From Streptomyces sp. NBC_00425 (GTDB lineage: Bacteria > Actinomycetota > Actinomycetes > Streptomycetales > Streptomycetaceae), in contig NZ_CP107928.1 of the NCBI RefSeq assembly GCF_036030735.1, positions 5,146,001 to 5,210,000 on the forward strand: DNA of 64,000 nt, written 5' to 3'. The notes under the pieces were generated by a model, which worked only from the letters and a program-made list of their open reading frames with translations, was not told the origin of the DNA and did no database searches. Within the stretch, counting starts at the first letter, position 1, and the number at the start of each line of letters is the position of its first letter. Below, piece after piece: positions 35,925 to 45,494 of the stretch. A program made the translations under genes and the position numbers.

Positions 35925-36552
35925 GGCCGGTGAGGGAGGCCAGCGGCAGTGTGTGCTGGGTCTGCAGGACCTTCGCGCGCAGGTAGCGGACGTTGTGCGG
36001 GGTGGTGAAGACGCCGGTCGGCACGCGGTGCTGGACGTCGATGCCCAGATCCCGCAACTGCTCTGCCTTGTCGGGGTTGTTGGACAGCAGGTCCAGGCTC
36101 GTGATGCCGAGGGCGCGCAGCATCTGGGCGGCCGACGTGTAGTCGCGGTCGTCCTCGGGCAGGCCCAGCGCGGCGTTGGCCTCGTAGGTGTCGAGGCCCT
36201 GGTCCTGGAGGGCGTACGCGTCGAGCTTGTTGTAGAGGCCGATACCGCGGCCCTCCTGGCGGAGGTAGAGCAGGACGCCGCCCGTCGCGGCTATGCGCTC
36301 GACGGCCTCGCGCAGCTGGGGGCCGCAGTCGCAGCGGGCGGAGCCGAAGGCGTCGCCGGTCAGGCACTCGGAGTGCAGCCGGACCAGCGGGACCGAGCCC
36401 GGGGCCGGCTCGCCGATGACGACGGCGACGTGCTCCTGGCCGTCGACGAGGCCGTGGAAGGTGACCAGTTCGGCGTCGACGGAGTAGCCGTCGTGAAAGC
36501 GGAGCGGTACCCGGACGCGGGCGCGCTGGGTGGCGGCGGGGGTGTCGGGCAT
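35911..36552 (-). CDS. ribA: GTP cyclohydrolase II RibA
   Basis: 213 residues. Converts GTP to the first riboflavin-pathway intermediate. Zinc ligands Cys63, Cys74 and Cys76 keep the canonical C-X10-C-X-C spacing, and LRQEGRGIGLYNKL carries the active-site arginine segment. It lacks the DHBP synthase domain found in RibBA fusions, so it is a stand-alone RibA. It may be a second copy outside the main rib operon, possibly under control of the adjacent MarR protein. Confidence 0.93.
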   Translation of the reverse strand: MPDTPAATQRARVRVPLRFHDGYSVDAELVTFHGLVDGQEHVAVVIGEPAPGSVPLVRLHSECLTGDAFGSARCDCGPQLREAVERIAATGGVLLYLRQEGRGIGLYNKLDAYALQDQGLDTYEANAALGLPEDDRDYTSAAQMLRALGITSLDLLSNNPDKAEQLRDLGIDVQHRVPTGVFTTPHNVRYLRAKVLQTQHTLPLASLTGLSAV

Positions 36553-36625
36553 GCGGGTCTCCCGGGTCCGGAGGGCGGTGGGCCGGGCGTCGCCGGGCGT
36601 GAGCCGGGTGATGCCTGGCCGCTGT

Positions 36626-36645
36626 CTGCTTCAGATTTGAAGCAG
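36626..36645. promoter_or_regulatory. Perfect palindrome upstream of ribA
   Basis: CTGCTTCA-GATT-TGAAGCAG: perfect eight-base arms, 74 bases upstream of the ribA start. It shares the TTCAA/TTGAA core with sites at 36671 and 37296, which suggests binding by the MarR regulator encoded alongside. Confidence 0.6.
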
Positions 36646-36670
36646 TTCCAGTGAAACGTGACCCTACCCA

Positions 36671-36688
36671 TGCTTTAAAGTTGAAGCA
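36671..36688. promoter_or_regulatory. Imperfect palindrome between MarR gene and ribA
   Basis: TGCTTTAAAGTTGAAGCA, arms TGCTT/AAGCA, related to the perfect site 26 bases away. Confidence 0.5.
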
Positions 36689-36715
36689 ACTGCTTTGTGG
36701 CGCGCCTCACCCGGC

Positions 36716-37276
<561 letters not shown>

Positions 37277-37308
37277 GACCCCAGTGTAGTTTTGTTTCAA
37301 ACTTGAAC
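37277..37308. promoter_or_regulatory. Promoter and operator between MarR and RibD-like genes
   Basis: TTCAAACTTGAA (37296-37307), an inverted repeat sharing its core with the sites upstream of ribA, lies just upstream of a reverse-strand TACACT -10 (about 37283-37288) of the MarR gene. A repressor bound here would block both divergent promoters. Confidence 0.55.
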
Positions 37309-37347
37309 CAAGATCCCCGTCGGAAGACCCAGTCCGGGAGCACGTCG

Positions 37348-38475
37348 ATGCCGTACCCGTACGTCCTGCTGTCCGCCGCCGTCTCCCTCGACGGCTTCCT
37401 GGACGACACCACGCCCGAACGCCTGCTGCTCTCCAGCCCCGCGGACTTCGACCGGGTCGACGCGGTGCGGGCCTCCGTGGACGCCATCCTCGTCGGCGCC
37501 GGCACCATCCGCGCCGACAATCCCCGGCTCCTGGTGAACTCTCCCGAGCGCCGCGCCGCCCGGGTCGCCGCAGGCCGGCCGGCCTACCCGCTCAAGGTCA
37601 CCGTCAGCGGCTCGGGCGACCTCGACCCGGCGGCGAACTTCTGGCACACGGGCGGCGAGAAGGTCGTGTACACGACCGAGAAGGGCGCCGAACGGGCCCG
37701 AGCGCTCGGCATCGCCGCGGACGTCGTCCCGCTCGGCCCCGAACTCGACTGGCGCCTCCTCCTCGCGCACCTGCACGACGAGCTCGGCGTCCGGCGCCTC
37801 ATGGTCGAGGGCGGCGGAACCGTCCACACTCAGCTGCTCCAGCAGGGGCTCGCCGACGAACTCCAGCTCGTCCTCGCCCCGCTGTTCGTGGGCGACCCGG
37901 ACGCGCCCCGCCTCTTCGGACCGGGCGCCTACCAGGGCGGCCGGCTGCGGCTGGTGGAGACACGGCGCATCGAGGACGTCGTCCTGCACCGCTACGAGCC
38001 CACCGCCCCCGGCGCCGGACCGCTCGCCGCCGCGGCCGACCGGCACTGGCTGGCCCTCGCCTGCGAGCTGGCCGCCCAGTGCCCGCCCTCGGACACGGCG
38101 TTCAGCGTCGGCGCGGTGATCGTGGCCGCCGACGGGACGGAGCTGGCGCGCGGGCACTCCCGCGAGGCCGGCGACCCGGTCGTGCACGCCGAGGAGGCGG
38201 CGCTCGCGAAGCTCGACCCCGCCGACCCCCGGCTCCTCGCCGCCACCGTCTACAGCAGCCTCGAGCCCTGCGCCCGCCGCTCCTCCCGCCCCGCCCCGTG
38301 CGCCCGCCTCATCCTGGACGCCGGCGTGCGCCGGGTGGTCACGGCGTGGCGCGAGCCGGACACCTTCGTGACGGCGGCGGACGGGACCGGCCTGCTGGCG
38401 GCCGCGGGCGTCGACGTCCTCGTGCTGCCGGAGTGCGAGGAGCGGGCGAAGGCCCCGAACCGACACCTGGTGTGA
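37348..38475 (+). CDS. RibD-like fusion in reversed order: reductase then deaminase
   Basis: 375 residues. Residues 1-215 are a RibD_C/dihydrofolate-reductase-like domain (LLSAAVSLDGFLDD, VGAGTIRADNPRLLV, LMVEGGGTVHTQLL, LADELQLVLAPLFVG). Residues about 230-375 are a cytidine-deaminase-like zinc domain with His280 and Glu282 (HAEE), Cys308 and Cys318 (C-X9-C, one longer than the usual PCxxxGxxPPC). Standard RibD has deaminase first; here the order is swapped. ATG at 37348 follows GGGAG. Likely acts on pyrimidine intermediates made after RibA; whether for riboflavin or a related compound is open. Confidence 0.88.
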   Translation: MPYPYVLLSAAVSLDGFLDDTTPERLLLSSPADFDRVDAVRASVDAILVGAGTIRADNPRLLVNSPERRAARVAAGRPAYPLKVTVSGSGDLDPAANFWHTGGEKVVYTTEKGAERARALGIAADVVPLGPELDWRLLLAHLHDELGVRRLMVEGGGTVHTQLLQQGLADELQLVLAPLFVGDPDAPRLFGPGAYQGGRLRLVETRRIEDVVLHRYEPTAPGAGPLAAAADRHWLALACELAAQCPPSDTAFSVGAVIVAADGTELARGHSREAGDPVVHAEEAALAKLDPADPRLLAATVYSSLEPCARRSSRPAPCARLILDAGVRRVVTAWREPDTFVTAADGTGLLAAAGVDVLVLPECEERAKAPNRHLV

Positions 38476-38570
38476 GGCCGCAGCCGGGGCCCGGGCCGGG
38501 GGCGCGGCGGGGGCGCGACAAAGCCTGGTGCTGGGCGTCCCCCGGATGACGTACACTGGAGTCACAACGA

Positions 38571-38644
38571 CGCGGGGTGGAGCAGCTCGGTAGCTCGCTG
38601 GGCTCATAACCCAGAGGTCGCAGGTTCAAATCCTGTCCCCGCTA
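38571..38644 (+). tRNA. Initiator tRNA-fMet(CAT)
   Basis: Anticodon CAT with three G-C pairs in the anticodon stem (GGG/CCC) and a mismatched first acceptor pair (C1 against T72), both initiator marks. TACACT at 38552-38557 is a likely -10. A strong hairpin terminator follows. Confidence 0.94.
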
Positions 38645-38650
38645 CTGAAG

Positions 38651-38688
38651 GCCGAGGGCCGGAATCCGAAAGGGTTCCGGCCCTCGGT
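38651..38688 (+). terminator. Terminator after tRNA-fMet
   Basis: Stem GCCGAGGGCCGGAA/TTCCGGCCCTCGG around a ten-base loop. Confidence 0.85.
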
Positions 38689-38959
38689 GCGTTCGCCCTC
38701 GTGGCGCGTCCCCGCTCTTCGTGACCCTTCGTGACCGTTCGGCCGCCCTGTGCGCCGGGTCCGAGCCGCCGTGTCTACGCGTGTGACGGGTGTGGTGTCC
38801 TGGACGAGGGTCAACTCGCCCGTTTTTCACCGCTGCTGGCCAGAAAGTCCAGGCCAGAAATGTTGTTGATCAAGCAGAACGGCTTGGAAACGCACCCCCG
38901 GGTCTATTAACGTTCGATAACGCAGCGCGGCCGTCCCAGCCGACACCAGAGTCGTCTCC

Positions 38960-39125
38960 GTGCGCACGCGCCGAATCCCGCAAGGGAACCGGGGAACCAC
39001 CACCTTGGGGTGAATCACGCGGAAGCCTCCGTGAACTCGCAGAGTCCACGGCCGGTATACGCGCGTAGGAGACCTTCCGACTCCGAACCCGTCAGCTAAC
39101 CCGGTAGGCGACGGAAGGAAAGGAG
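38960..39125 (+). promoter_or_regulatory. c-di-AMP riboswitch (ydaO/yuaA type)
   Basis: The leader of the M23 peptidase gene carries hallmarks of this class: CGCCGAATCCCGC...GGGAACCGGGGAACCA, then TTGGGGTGAATC, a CGGAAGCCTCCG hairpin, and the 3' block GTCAGCTAACCCGGTAGGCGAC followed by GGAAGG. In actinobacteria such switches precede cell-wall hydrolase genes and turn expression down when cyclic di-AMP is high. The 3' block ends about ten bases before the GTG start. Bounds are approximate. The stretch 38690-38959 upstream should hold the promoter (TATTAACG and GATAACG near 38900-38925) and no gene. Confidence 0.9.
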
Positions 39126-39134
39126 TGCGCCCGC

Positions 39135-40175
39135 GTGGCGTCCAACCCGCCTGCCCCCGAGGCCCCGTACGCGCCGGCCCAGCCCTCCACCGAGACCTTC
39201 GGCTATGGCGGCTACCGCACCGGCGAGGGCCCCTGGGAGGAATGGAACCCCACCGCGGAGTCCATTCGCCCGGTGCGCGGCAAGCACCGCGTCGCCAAGC
39301 AGCGCGGCGGCGGATTCGCCCGCAGCTCCACCGTCCTCGGTGTCGGCGTCATAGCCGCCGTGAGCGCGGGCGGGATGGCCAGCGCCAACACCGGCAAGGC
39401 CCCGGTCTCCATCTCCATGCCGGACCTGCCGGGCGTGGGCTCGCTGATCTCCGACGACACGCCCGCCCCGGAAGCCGCGCCCGCCCTGGCGAGCTTCGGC
39501 TCCGAGACCGCCGTCGACACCGATGCCGGCGCCGGCGTCGATCAGAGCGTCGCCGACGCCGGCGAGGCCCTGCGCAGCCGGATCATGGCCCAGGCCGAGT
39601 CGCAGAAGACCCAGGTCGAGGTCAAGGCCGCCGCGGCGGCCGCCAAGGCGAAGGCCGACGCCGTCGTCAAGGCCGAGAAGGAGGCGGAGGCCAAGGCCGC
39701 CGCCGCGAAGAAGAAGGCCGCCGAGGAGGCCGCCGCCAAGGTCGAGGCCGCGCGCCTGGCCGAGCTGGCCAAGCAGTACACGCTGCCGACCTCCTCGTAC
39801 ACCATCACCTCGACGTTCGGCCAGGCCGGCTCTCTGTGGTCCTCCGGCTACCACACCGGACTCGACTTCGCCGCGCCCACCGGCACCCTCATCAAGGCCG
39901 TCCACAGCGGCACCATCACCGAGGCCGGCTGGGCCGGCGCCTACGGCTACCGCACCATCATGACCCTGGACGACGGCACCGAACTCTGGTTCTGCCACCA
40001 GTCGTCGATCAGCGTCAGCGTCGGCCAGAAGGTCGCCACCGGTGACGTGATCGGCCGCGTCGGCGCCACCGGGAACGTCACCGGGGCGCACCTGCACCTC
40101 GAGGTCCACGCGAACGGCAACGCCGAAGGCATCGACCCGGCGGCCTGGCTGCGCAGCAAGGGCCTCAACCCCTGA
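39135..40175 (+). CDS. M23 peptidoglycan endopeptidase under riboswitch control
   Basis: 346 residues. An N-terminal charged segment, a hydrophobic export segment (about 60-85), a long Ala/Lys/Glu coiled-coil (about 150-215), then an M23 (LytM) domain with the zinc motif HTGLD and HLH in AHLHLEVH. It is exported and should cut stem-peptide cross-links in the cell wall. GTG start with AAGGAG about ten bases upstream, inside the riboswitch 3' end, so ligand binding could affect both termination and ribosome access. Confidence 0.93.
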   Translation: MASNPPAPEAPYAPAQPSTETFGYGGYRTGEGPWEEWNPTAESIRPVRGKHRVAKQRGGGFARSSTVLGVGVIAAVSAGGMASANTGKAPVSISMPDLPGVGSLISDDTPAPEAAPALASFGSETAVDTDAGAGVDQSVADAGEALRSRIMAQAESQKTQVEVKAAAAAAKAKADAVVKAEKEAEAKAAAAKKKAAEEAAAKVEAARLAELAKQYTLPTSSYTITSTFGQAGSLWSSGYHTGLDFAAPTGTLIKAVHSGTITEAGWAGAYGYRTIMTLDDGTELWFCHQSSISVSVGQKVATGDVIGRVGATGNVTGAHLHLEVHANGNAEGIDPAAWLRSKGLNP

Positions 40176-40233
40176 GCCGTCCCTCGAGGACGCCTGAGTC
40201 GTCTCTCGAGGAGCTCTGAGGACCATCGAGCAA

Positions 40234-40272
40234 CGGCAGCCCTGACGGCCACCCCCGACGTCAGGGCTGCCG
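40234..40272 (+). terminator. Terminator after the M23 peptidase gene
   Basis: Stem CGGCAGCCCTGACG/CGTCAGGGCTGCCG with a short C-rich loop. Confidence 0.85.
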
Positions 40273-40337
40273 CTTGTTCATCTGTTCTTCGTGCCACGCG
40301 AGGAATGGGGCGCCCGCCGCGTCCGTTGAGACGAAGC

Positions 40338-41282
40338 ATGACTTCCCTGAACACCATCGGCTCCTCCGACCTCAAGGTCTTCCCGCTCGCCCTCGGCGGC
40401 AACGTCTTCGGCTGGACCGCGGACGAGGCGGCCTCCTTCGCCGTCCTCGACGCCTACACGGCCGCGGGCGGCAACTTCGTCGACACCGCCGACTCCTACT
40501 CCGCATGGGTCGAGGGCAACAGCGGCGGTGAGTCAGAGACCGTGATCGGCAAGTGGCTGAAGGCCCGCGGCAACCGCGACGACGTCGTGATCGCCACCAA
40601 GGTCAGCCAGCACCCCGACTTCCCCGGCCTGTCCGCCGACAACATCAAGGCCGCCGCCGACGCCTCCCTGCGCCGCCTCGGCACCGACCACATCGACCTC
40701 TACTACACGCACTTCGACAAGACCGAGGTGCCCGTCGAGGAGATCGTCGGCGCGCTCGACGAGCTGGTGAAGGCGGGCAAGGTGCGGCACATCGCCGCCT
40801 CCAACATCTCGCCCGAACGCCTCCGGGAGTCCCTGGAGTTCTCCGACCGCGAGGGACTCGCCCGGTACGTCGCCCTCCAGCCCCACTACAACCTCGTCTC
40901 GCGCGACACCTACGAGGGCGGCCTCCAGGATCTCGCCGCCCGCTTCGGCCTCGCCGCCGTCCCGTACTTCGCGCTGGCCTCCGGCTTCCTCACCGGCAAG
41001 TACCGGCCCGGCGCCACGGTCGAGAGCGCCCGCGCCGGCAGCGCCGCCAAGCACCTCGACACCGCTCGGGGCCGCAGCGTCCTCGCCGCGCTGGACGAGA
41101 TCGCCGGCGCCCACGACGCCCAGGTGGCCACGGTCGCCCTGGCATGGCTCGCCGCGCAGCCGACGGTGGCCGCGCCCATCGCCTCCGCCCGCACGGTCGA
41201 GCAGCTCCCGGCGCTGCTGGCGGTGGCGGACCTGGAACTGACGGAGGCGGAGGTCACCCGCCTGACCCAGGCGTCGGCATGA
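40338..41282 (+). CDS. Aldo/keto reductase
   Basis: 314 residues. A TIM-barrel NADP(H)-dependent oxidoreductase: LALGGNVFGWT, catalytic Asp and Tyr in FVDTADSYS, Lys in IATKVS, YYTHFDK in place of the usual His segment, and SNISPERL. It resembles the YcsN/Tas-like branch. The substrate is unknown. ATG at 40338; monocistronic, with a 38-base tandem repeat just after the stop. Confidence 0.93.
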   Translation: MTSLNTIGSSDLKVFPLALGGNVFGWTADEAASFAVLDAYTAAGGNFVDTADSYSAWVEGNSGGESETVIGKWLKARGNRDDVVIATKVSQHPDFPGLSADNIKAAADASLRRLGTDHIDLYYTHFDKTEVPVEEIVGALDELVKAGKVRHIAASNISPERLRESLEFSDREGLARYVALQPHYNLVSRDTYEGGLQDLAARFGLAAVPYFALASGFLTGKYRPGATVESARAGSAAKHLDTARGRSVLAALDEIAGAHDAQVATVALAWLAAQPTVAAPIASARTVEQLPALLAVADLELTEAEVTRLTQASA

Positions 41283-41292
41283 ACTGATCGGC

Positions 41293-41377
41293 GCGCCCGG
41301 CCTGTCGTCCTGACTCCTGACCGATTCGGTGCGCCCGGCCTGTCGTCCTGACTCCTGACCGATTCGACGCGCCCGGG
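41293..41377. repeat. 38-base tandem repeat after the aldo/keto reductase gene
   Basis: Two nearly perfect 38-base units beginning GCGCCCGGCCTGTCGTCC (41293 and 41331) plus a partial third. It lies between two converging genes. Confidence 0.85.
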
Positions 41378-41427
41378 TTGCCGACCCGCGTGACGTGGGC
41401 GGCCGCGGGTGCGTGACGCGGGCGGCT

Positions 41428-42996
41428 CTACTGGTGGGGGTCGGCCGTGGGGTGGGGGCCCGGTGGATACCCGTAGCCGTGCCCGTATCCGGGCTCGTAT
41501 CCGTACCCGTACCCGTACCCGGGCGTGTGGCCGTTCCTGTGGTCGTTTCCGGGGGAGTGCGGCCGGCCGCCGTACGTCGGGCTCTGGCCGTACACCGGTC
41601 CTGACCCGTAGGCGGGGCTCTGGCCGTACGGCGGCCTCTGCCCGTATCCCTGGGCCGGGCCGTACGGCTGGCCCGGGGGGCCGTACCCCGGGCCCTGGCC
41701 CTGGCCGTACCCGTAGGCCCCGTACGCCGGCCAGGGCGGCGGGGGCATCCGTACCGGAGGGGCCGTCATGCGGGCCGCGTGGTCCAGAGCGGGGCGGGCG
41801 ACGTCCTTGCGCCGCCACAGCTCGTTCAGCAACTCCCGTTCGCGGACCAGGAAATCGGCGCCGGCCCGCCCCTGCCGGCCGCGGTGACGCAGGAACGCGA
41901 GGGATGTCGCGTACGCCTCGTACTGGGCCACGGCACGCGCCGCAGGCCTGCCGAGGTGACGCCCGGCGTACACCCGGGCCTGCCGCCGGGCCCGCATCGA
42001 GCCGAGTGCGAACGGCTCGGCCGGGGTGATCCAGCCGGCGGCGGCGTAGGCGGGCAGCTCCTCGCGCACCGTGCGCAGCTCGCGCTGGCGCGTCCACACC
42101 ACCAGCCAGGTCAGCAGTCCGAACGCGGGCACCATGATCGCCGCGTACACCGCGAAGAACCCGAGCTCGCCGAAGGACGAGGAGCCGTTCCACAGGGCGT
42201 GCATGCCCATCGCGAGGAGCAGCCCGGACAGCGGAAGCAGCACGCGCCGCGTGTGCTGACGCTCCCCGGAGAGCGCGGCGACGCCGAAGCCGATGCCGGT
42301 CAGGACGGTGAACAGGGGATGCGCGAACGGCGACATGACGACGCGCACGAAGAAGGTCGCGGCGGTGACGGAGGCGATGCCGCTGTCGCCCGTGAGCTGG
42401 TCGGTGCCGAAGGCGGTGCCGAGGTAGAGGATGTTCTCGGTGAAGGCGAAGCCGGTGGCGGTGATCCCGGCTATCACCACGCCGTCGACGATCCCGGTGA
42501 AGTCCCGCCGGCGGAAGAGGAAGACGAGCAGGACGGCCGCGGCCTTGGCGGACTCCTCGACGATCGGCGCTATGACGGTCGCGCCGAGGGTGTCCGCGCC
42601 GGACGGGTCCGCGGTCGCGGTGGCTATCCATCTGGTCGCGAAACTGTTGGCGATGATGGCTATCAGCGCCGCCGCGCACGCGCCCCAGGCGAAGGCGAAG
42701 AGCAGGTTCCGCCACGGGCCGGGCTCGACCCGGTCGAGCCACCGGAAGGCGGCGACGAGCAGCGGCACGGGCAGCACGGCGAGCCCCAGCCCCACGAGGA
42801 GACCCTCGGTGCCGGTCTGTTCGCGGACCAGGGCGAGGATGACCAGCCCGGACAGGGCGAGCAGGGTGATCAGCGCGCCGTACCGGACCCACCTGTGCTG
42901 CCACCAGTGAGCGTGCCGGAGGACACCGCCCTCGGGCCCGCCGCCGGGATGCGGCGGCTGCGGCGGACTGGGCGGAAACGGGGAACTGATGGCCAC
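41428..42996 (-). CDS. PrsW-family intramembrane protease
   Basis: 522 residues. About eight membrane segments with the PrsW signature: IVEESAK (EE at 147-148), FTEN (185-188), a His in SPFAHPLFT and HALWNG. PrsW-like proteases cleave within membranes, for example anti-sigma factors. The soluble C-terminus ends in a Tyr-Gly-Pro-rich tail (GYGYGYEPGYGHGYGY). GTG at 42996 with TAGGGT seven bases upstream suggests a leaderless message. Fifty bases downstream of trmB on the same strand. Confidence 0.9.
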   Translation of the reverse strand: MAISSPFPPSPPQPPHPGGGPEGGVLRHAHWWQHRWVRYGALITLLALSGLVILALVREQTGTEGLLVGLGLAVLPVPLLVAAFRWLDRVEPGPWRNLLFAFAWGACAAALIAIIANSFATRWIATATADPSGADTLGATVIAPIVEESAKAAAVLLVFLFRRRDFTGIVDGVVIAGITATGFAFTENILYLGTAFGTDQLTGDSGIASVTAATFFVRVVMSPFAHPLFTVLTGIGFGVAALSGERQHTRRVLLPLSGLLLAMGMHALWNGSSSFGELGFFAVYAAIMVPAFGLLTWLVVWTRQRELRTVREELPAYAAAGWITPAEPFALGSMRARRQARVYAGRHLGRPAARAVAQYEAYATSLAFLRHRGRQGRAGADFLVRERELLNELWRRKDVARPALDHAARMTAPPVRMPPPPWPAYGAYGYGQGQGPGYGPPGQPYGPAQGYGQRPPYGQSPAYGSGPVYGQSPTYGGRPHSPGNDHRNGHTPGYGYGYGYEPGYGHGYGYPPGPHPTADPHQ

Positions 42997-43045
42997 GGCA
43001 TCGACCCTAACGAGGGAGGGGACTGTGGTGGAGGGAATTGTTCGG

Positions 43046-43891
43046 TCAGTGATCCCCGGGCTGGACGCGATGCTGTACGCGCCGGAAGAGCAGATCGTTC
43101 ACCACGTGACCCTTGTCCAGCCCCTGGCCCTCGAAACGGGTCAGCGGCCGGAAGTCGGGGCGGGGCGCGAACCCGCCGTCGGCCCGGGTGTTCTCGAAGT
43201 CGGGGTGCGCGGTCAGCACCTCGAGCATCTGCTCCGCGTACGGCTCCCAGTCGGTCGCGCAGTGCACGAGCGCACCCGGCTTCAGCCGTGTCGCGGCCAG
43301 GTCGAGGAACTCCGGCTGGATCAGCCGCCGCTTGTGGTGGCGCTTCTTGGGCCAGGGGTCGGGGAAGTAGACGCGCAGCCCGTCGAGCGAGTCCGGCGGC
43401 AGCATCTCGCGCAGCAGGATGATCGCGTCGCCGTTGGCGACCCGGACGTTCGCCAGCGCGTTGCGGTCGGCGAGGCTGAGCAGGTTGCCCTGGCCGGGCG
43501 TGTGCACGTCCACCGCGAGGATGTCGGTGCCGGGGTCGGCGGCGGCCATCTGCGCGGTCGCCTCGCCCATGCCGAAACCGATCTCCAGCACGACGGGGCG
43601 GTCTCCCGCGCCGAACAGCTCGGCGAGGTCCACCGGATGTCCGTCGATGTCCAGCCCCCACTTGGCCCACAGCCGCTGCAGCGCGTCCGCCTGCCCGGCC
43701 GTCACCCGGCTGCGCCGCGGCTGGAAGCTGCGGATCCGCCGCTCGAAGTGGGAGCCGGCGGGATCGGCCCGCGGCCCGTCGGGGAACCGCGGCTCCCCCT
43801 TGGCCCGGGTATGCCGAACGGGCTCCCCCGGGTGGTGCTCACCACGCGGGGAGGACGGGGGGACATCGGGAACACTCACGGAATCAGACAC
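43046..43891 (-). CDS. trmB: tRNA (guanine-N7-)-methyltransferase TrmB
   Basis: 281 residues. SAM-dependent m7G46 methylation of tRNA. Motifs VLEIGFGMGEAT and VYFPDPWPKKRHHKRRL are diagnostic. The first ~60 residues are a disordered, charged extension common in Streptomyces versions. GTG at 43891 is chosen; an in-frame GTG/ATG-like start at 43927 adds a basic leader without a ribosome site. The 193-base gap upstream carries degenerate CTCCGGGNCCGG repeats (about 43950-44050). Confidence 0.94.
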   Translation of the reverse strand: MSDSVSVPDVPPSSPRGEHHPGEPVRHTRAKGEPRFPDGPRADPAGSHFERRIRSFQPRRSRVTAGQADALQRLWAKWGLDIDGHPVDLAELFGAGDRPVVLEIGFGMGEATAQMAAADPGTDILAVDVHTPGQGNLLSLADRNALANVRVANGDAIILLREMLPPDSLDGLRVYFPDPWPKKRHHKRRLIQPEFLDLAATRLKPGALVHCATDWEPYAEQMLEVLTAHPDFENTRADGGFAPRPDFRPLTRFEGQGLDKGHVVNDLLFRRVQHRVQPGDH

Positions 43892-44084
43892 AGTGCGGTC
43901 GATTTTACGGGGCCCGCGCGAGCGCACGGGGCCCCACGTACTCCACGGGTCCGGTCCCTCCGGGGCCGGTCCGCTCCCTCCGGGTCCGGTCCGGGGTCTC
44001 TCCGGGTCAGCGCCGTCTCTCCGGGGCCGGTGCCGTCGCTCCGGACCGGTCGGACGGTCGCGTTCCGCGCGACGTGCGGCTGCC

Positions 44085-45293
44085 TCACGCGTCGGCCAGT
44101 GCCCCCAAGGCTCTGCGGGCCACCTCGCGGCCGATCGGCAGGGAGGCCGTGGCCGCCGGTGAGGGCGCGTTCAGCACATGGACCGTCCGGGGGCCCTCCC
44201 GGATCAGGAAGTCGTCCACCAGGCCGCCGTCCCGCAGGACCGCCTGCGCGCGGACGCCGGCCGCCGTCGGCACCAGGTCGTTCTCCTCCACCGCGGGAAG
44301 CATTCTGCGCACGGCGTCCACGAAGGCGCCCTTCGAGACCGACCGCCGCAGCTCGCCCAGGCCGTACCGCCAGTGCCGGCGGCCCATCCGCCACACCCCG
44401 GGCCACGCCGCCGTCGCCACGGCCTCCCGGGGACTCACGACGCCCCAGCCGTATCCCTCCCGGGCCAGCGCCGGCACCGCATTGGGTCCGACGTGCACAC
44501 CTCCGTCGATGCCCCTGGTCAGGTGCACGCCGAGGAACGGGAAGGCGGGATCGGGCACGGGGTAGACCAGCCCGCGCACCAGCTCCGGCCGCGCCAGCTC
44601 GTAGTACTCGCCCCGGAACGGGACGATCCGCACCTCCGGCTCGTCGCCGGTCAGCCGGGCGATCTCGTCGCAGTACAGCCCGGCGCAGTTCACCAGCACC
44701 CGGGCCCGTACGACGTCACCCCGGGCGGTGAGCACGGCGACTCCGCGCTCCGGTCGCCGGTCGATCCGCACCACGCGCGCGCCGTACCGGATCTCCGCCC
44801 CGGACGCCTCACCCAGCTGCTGGGCGACGGCCGTGTAGTCGCAGACGCCGGTCGTCCGCACGTGTATGGCGGCGAGCCCCTGCACCTCGGGCTCGTACTC
44901 CGCGATCTGGGCGGCGCCCAGTTCCCGCACGGTAATTCCGTTCTCCCGGCCGCGCTGGACGAGCCCGTGCAGCCGGGGCAGCTCGGAACGCTCCGTGGCG
45001 ACGATCAGCTTTCCGGTGACGGCGTGGGCGATGCCGTACTCCGCGCAGAACTTCGTCATCTCGGCGGCGCCGCGCACCGCGTACCGCGCCTTCAGGGTGC
45101 CCGGCCGGTAGTAGATCCCGCTGTGGATGACCCCGCTGTTGCGGCCGGTCTGGTGCCGGGCCACTCCGGGCTCCTTCTCCAGCACCGTGACCCGCGTGCC
45201 CGGCGCGGCCCGCGTGATCGCATACGCCGTGGCCAGACCCACGATGCCGCCGCCCACCACGAGCACGTCACAGTCGTAAGCGATCTTCGGCAC
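44085..45293 (-). CDS. lhgO: L-2-hydroxyglutarate oxidase LhgO-like
   Basis: 402 residues. FAD-dependent oxidoreductase of the DAO fold: dinucleotide motif GGGIVGLATAYAI, HQTGRNSGVIHSGIYY (family signature), and a C-terminal FAD-contact segment with LNAPSPAATASLPIG. It oxidises L-2-hydroxyglutarate to 2-oxoglutarate, passing electrons to the membrane quinone pool. GTG at 45293 has GGGAGG seven bases upstream. No operon partner. Confidence 0.93.
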   Translation of the reverse strand: MPKIAYDCDVLVVGGGIVGLATAYAITRAAPGTRVTVLEKEPGVARHQTGRNSGVIHSGIYYRPGTLKARYAVRGAAEMTKFCAEYGIAHAVTGKLIVATERSELPRLHGLVQRGRENGITVRELGAAQIAEYEPEVQGLAAIHVRTTGVCDYTAVAQQLGEASGAEIRYGARVVRIDRRPERGVAVLTARGDVVRARVLVNCAGLYCDEIARLTGDEPEVRIVPFRGEYYELARPELVRGLVYPVPDPAFPFLGVHLTRGIDGGVHVGPNAVPALAREGYGWGVVSPREAVATAAWPGVWRMGRRHWRYGLGELRRSVSKGAFVDAVRRMLPAVEENDLVPTAAGVRAQAVLRDGGLVDDFLIREGPRTVHVLNAPSPAATASLPIGREVARRALGALADA

Positions 45294-45494
45294 GTGCACC
45301 ACCTCCCGGCTTCGATAGTGCACTGCGCCACTGACAATCTCTTCAAACCCGACGCGGGACGGCACTCCTCGACGGAGTGGTGACCCGCGAGGCCGGCCCC
45401 GAAGCGCAAACCTCCGCAAAAGGGCGGAAAGTAGCGAGAACCGGAGTGCCGGCCGGATGCGGCCGATCAAGGACCCCCGCTCCGCGCGGAACGC

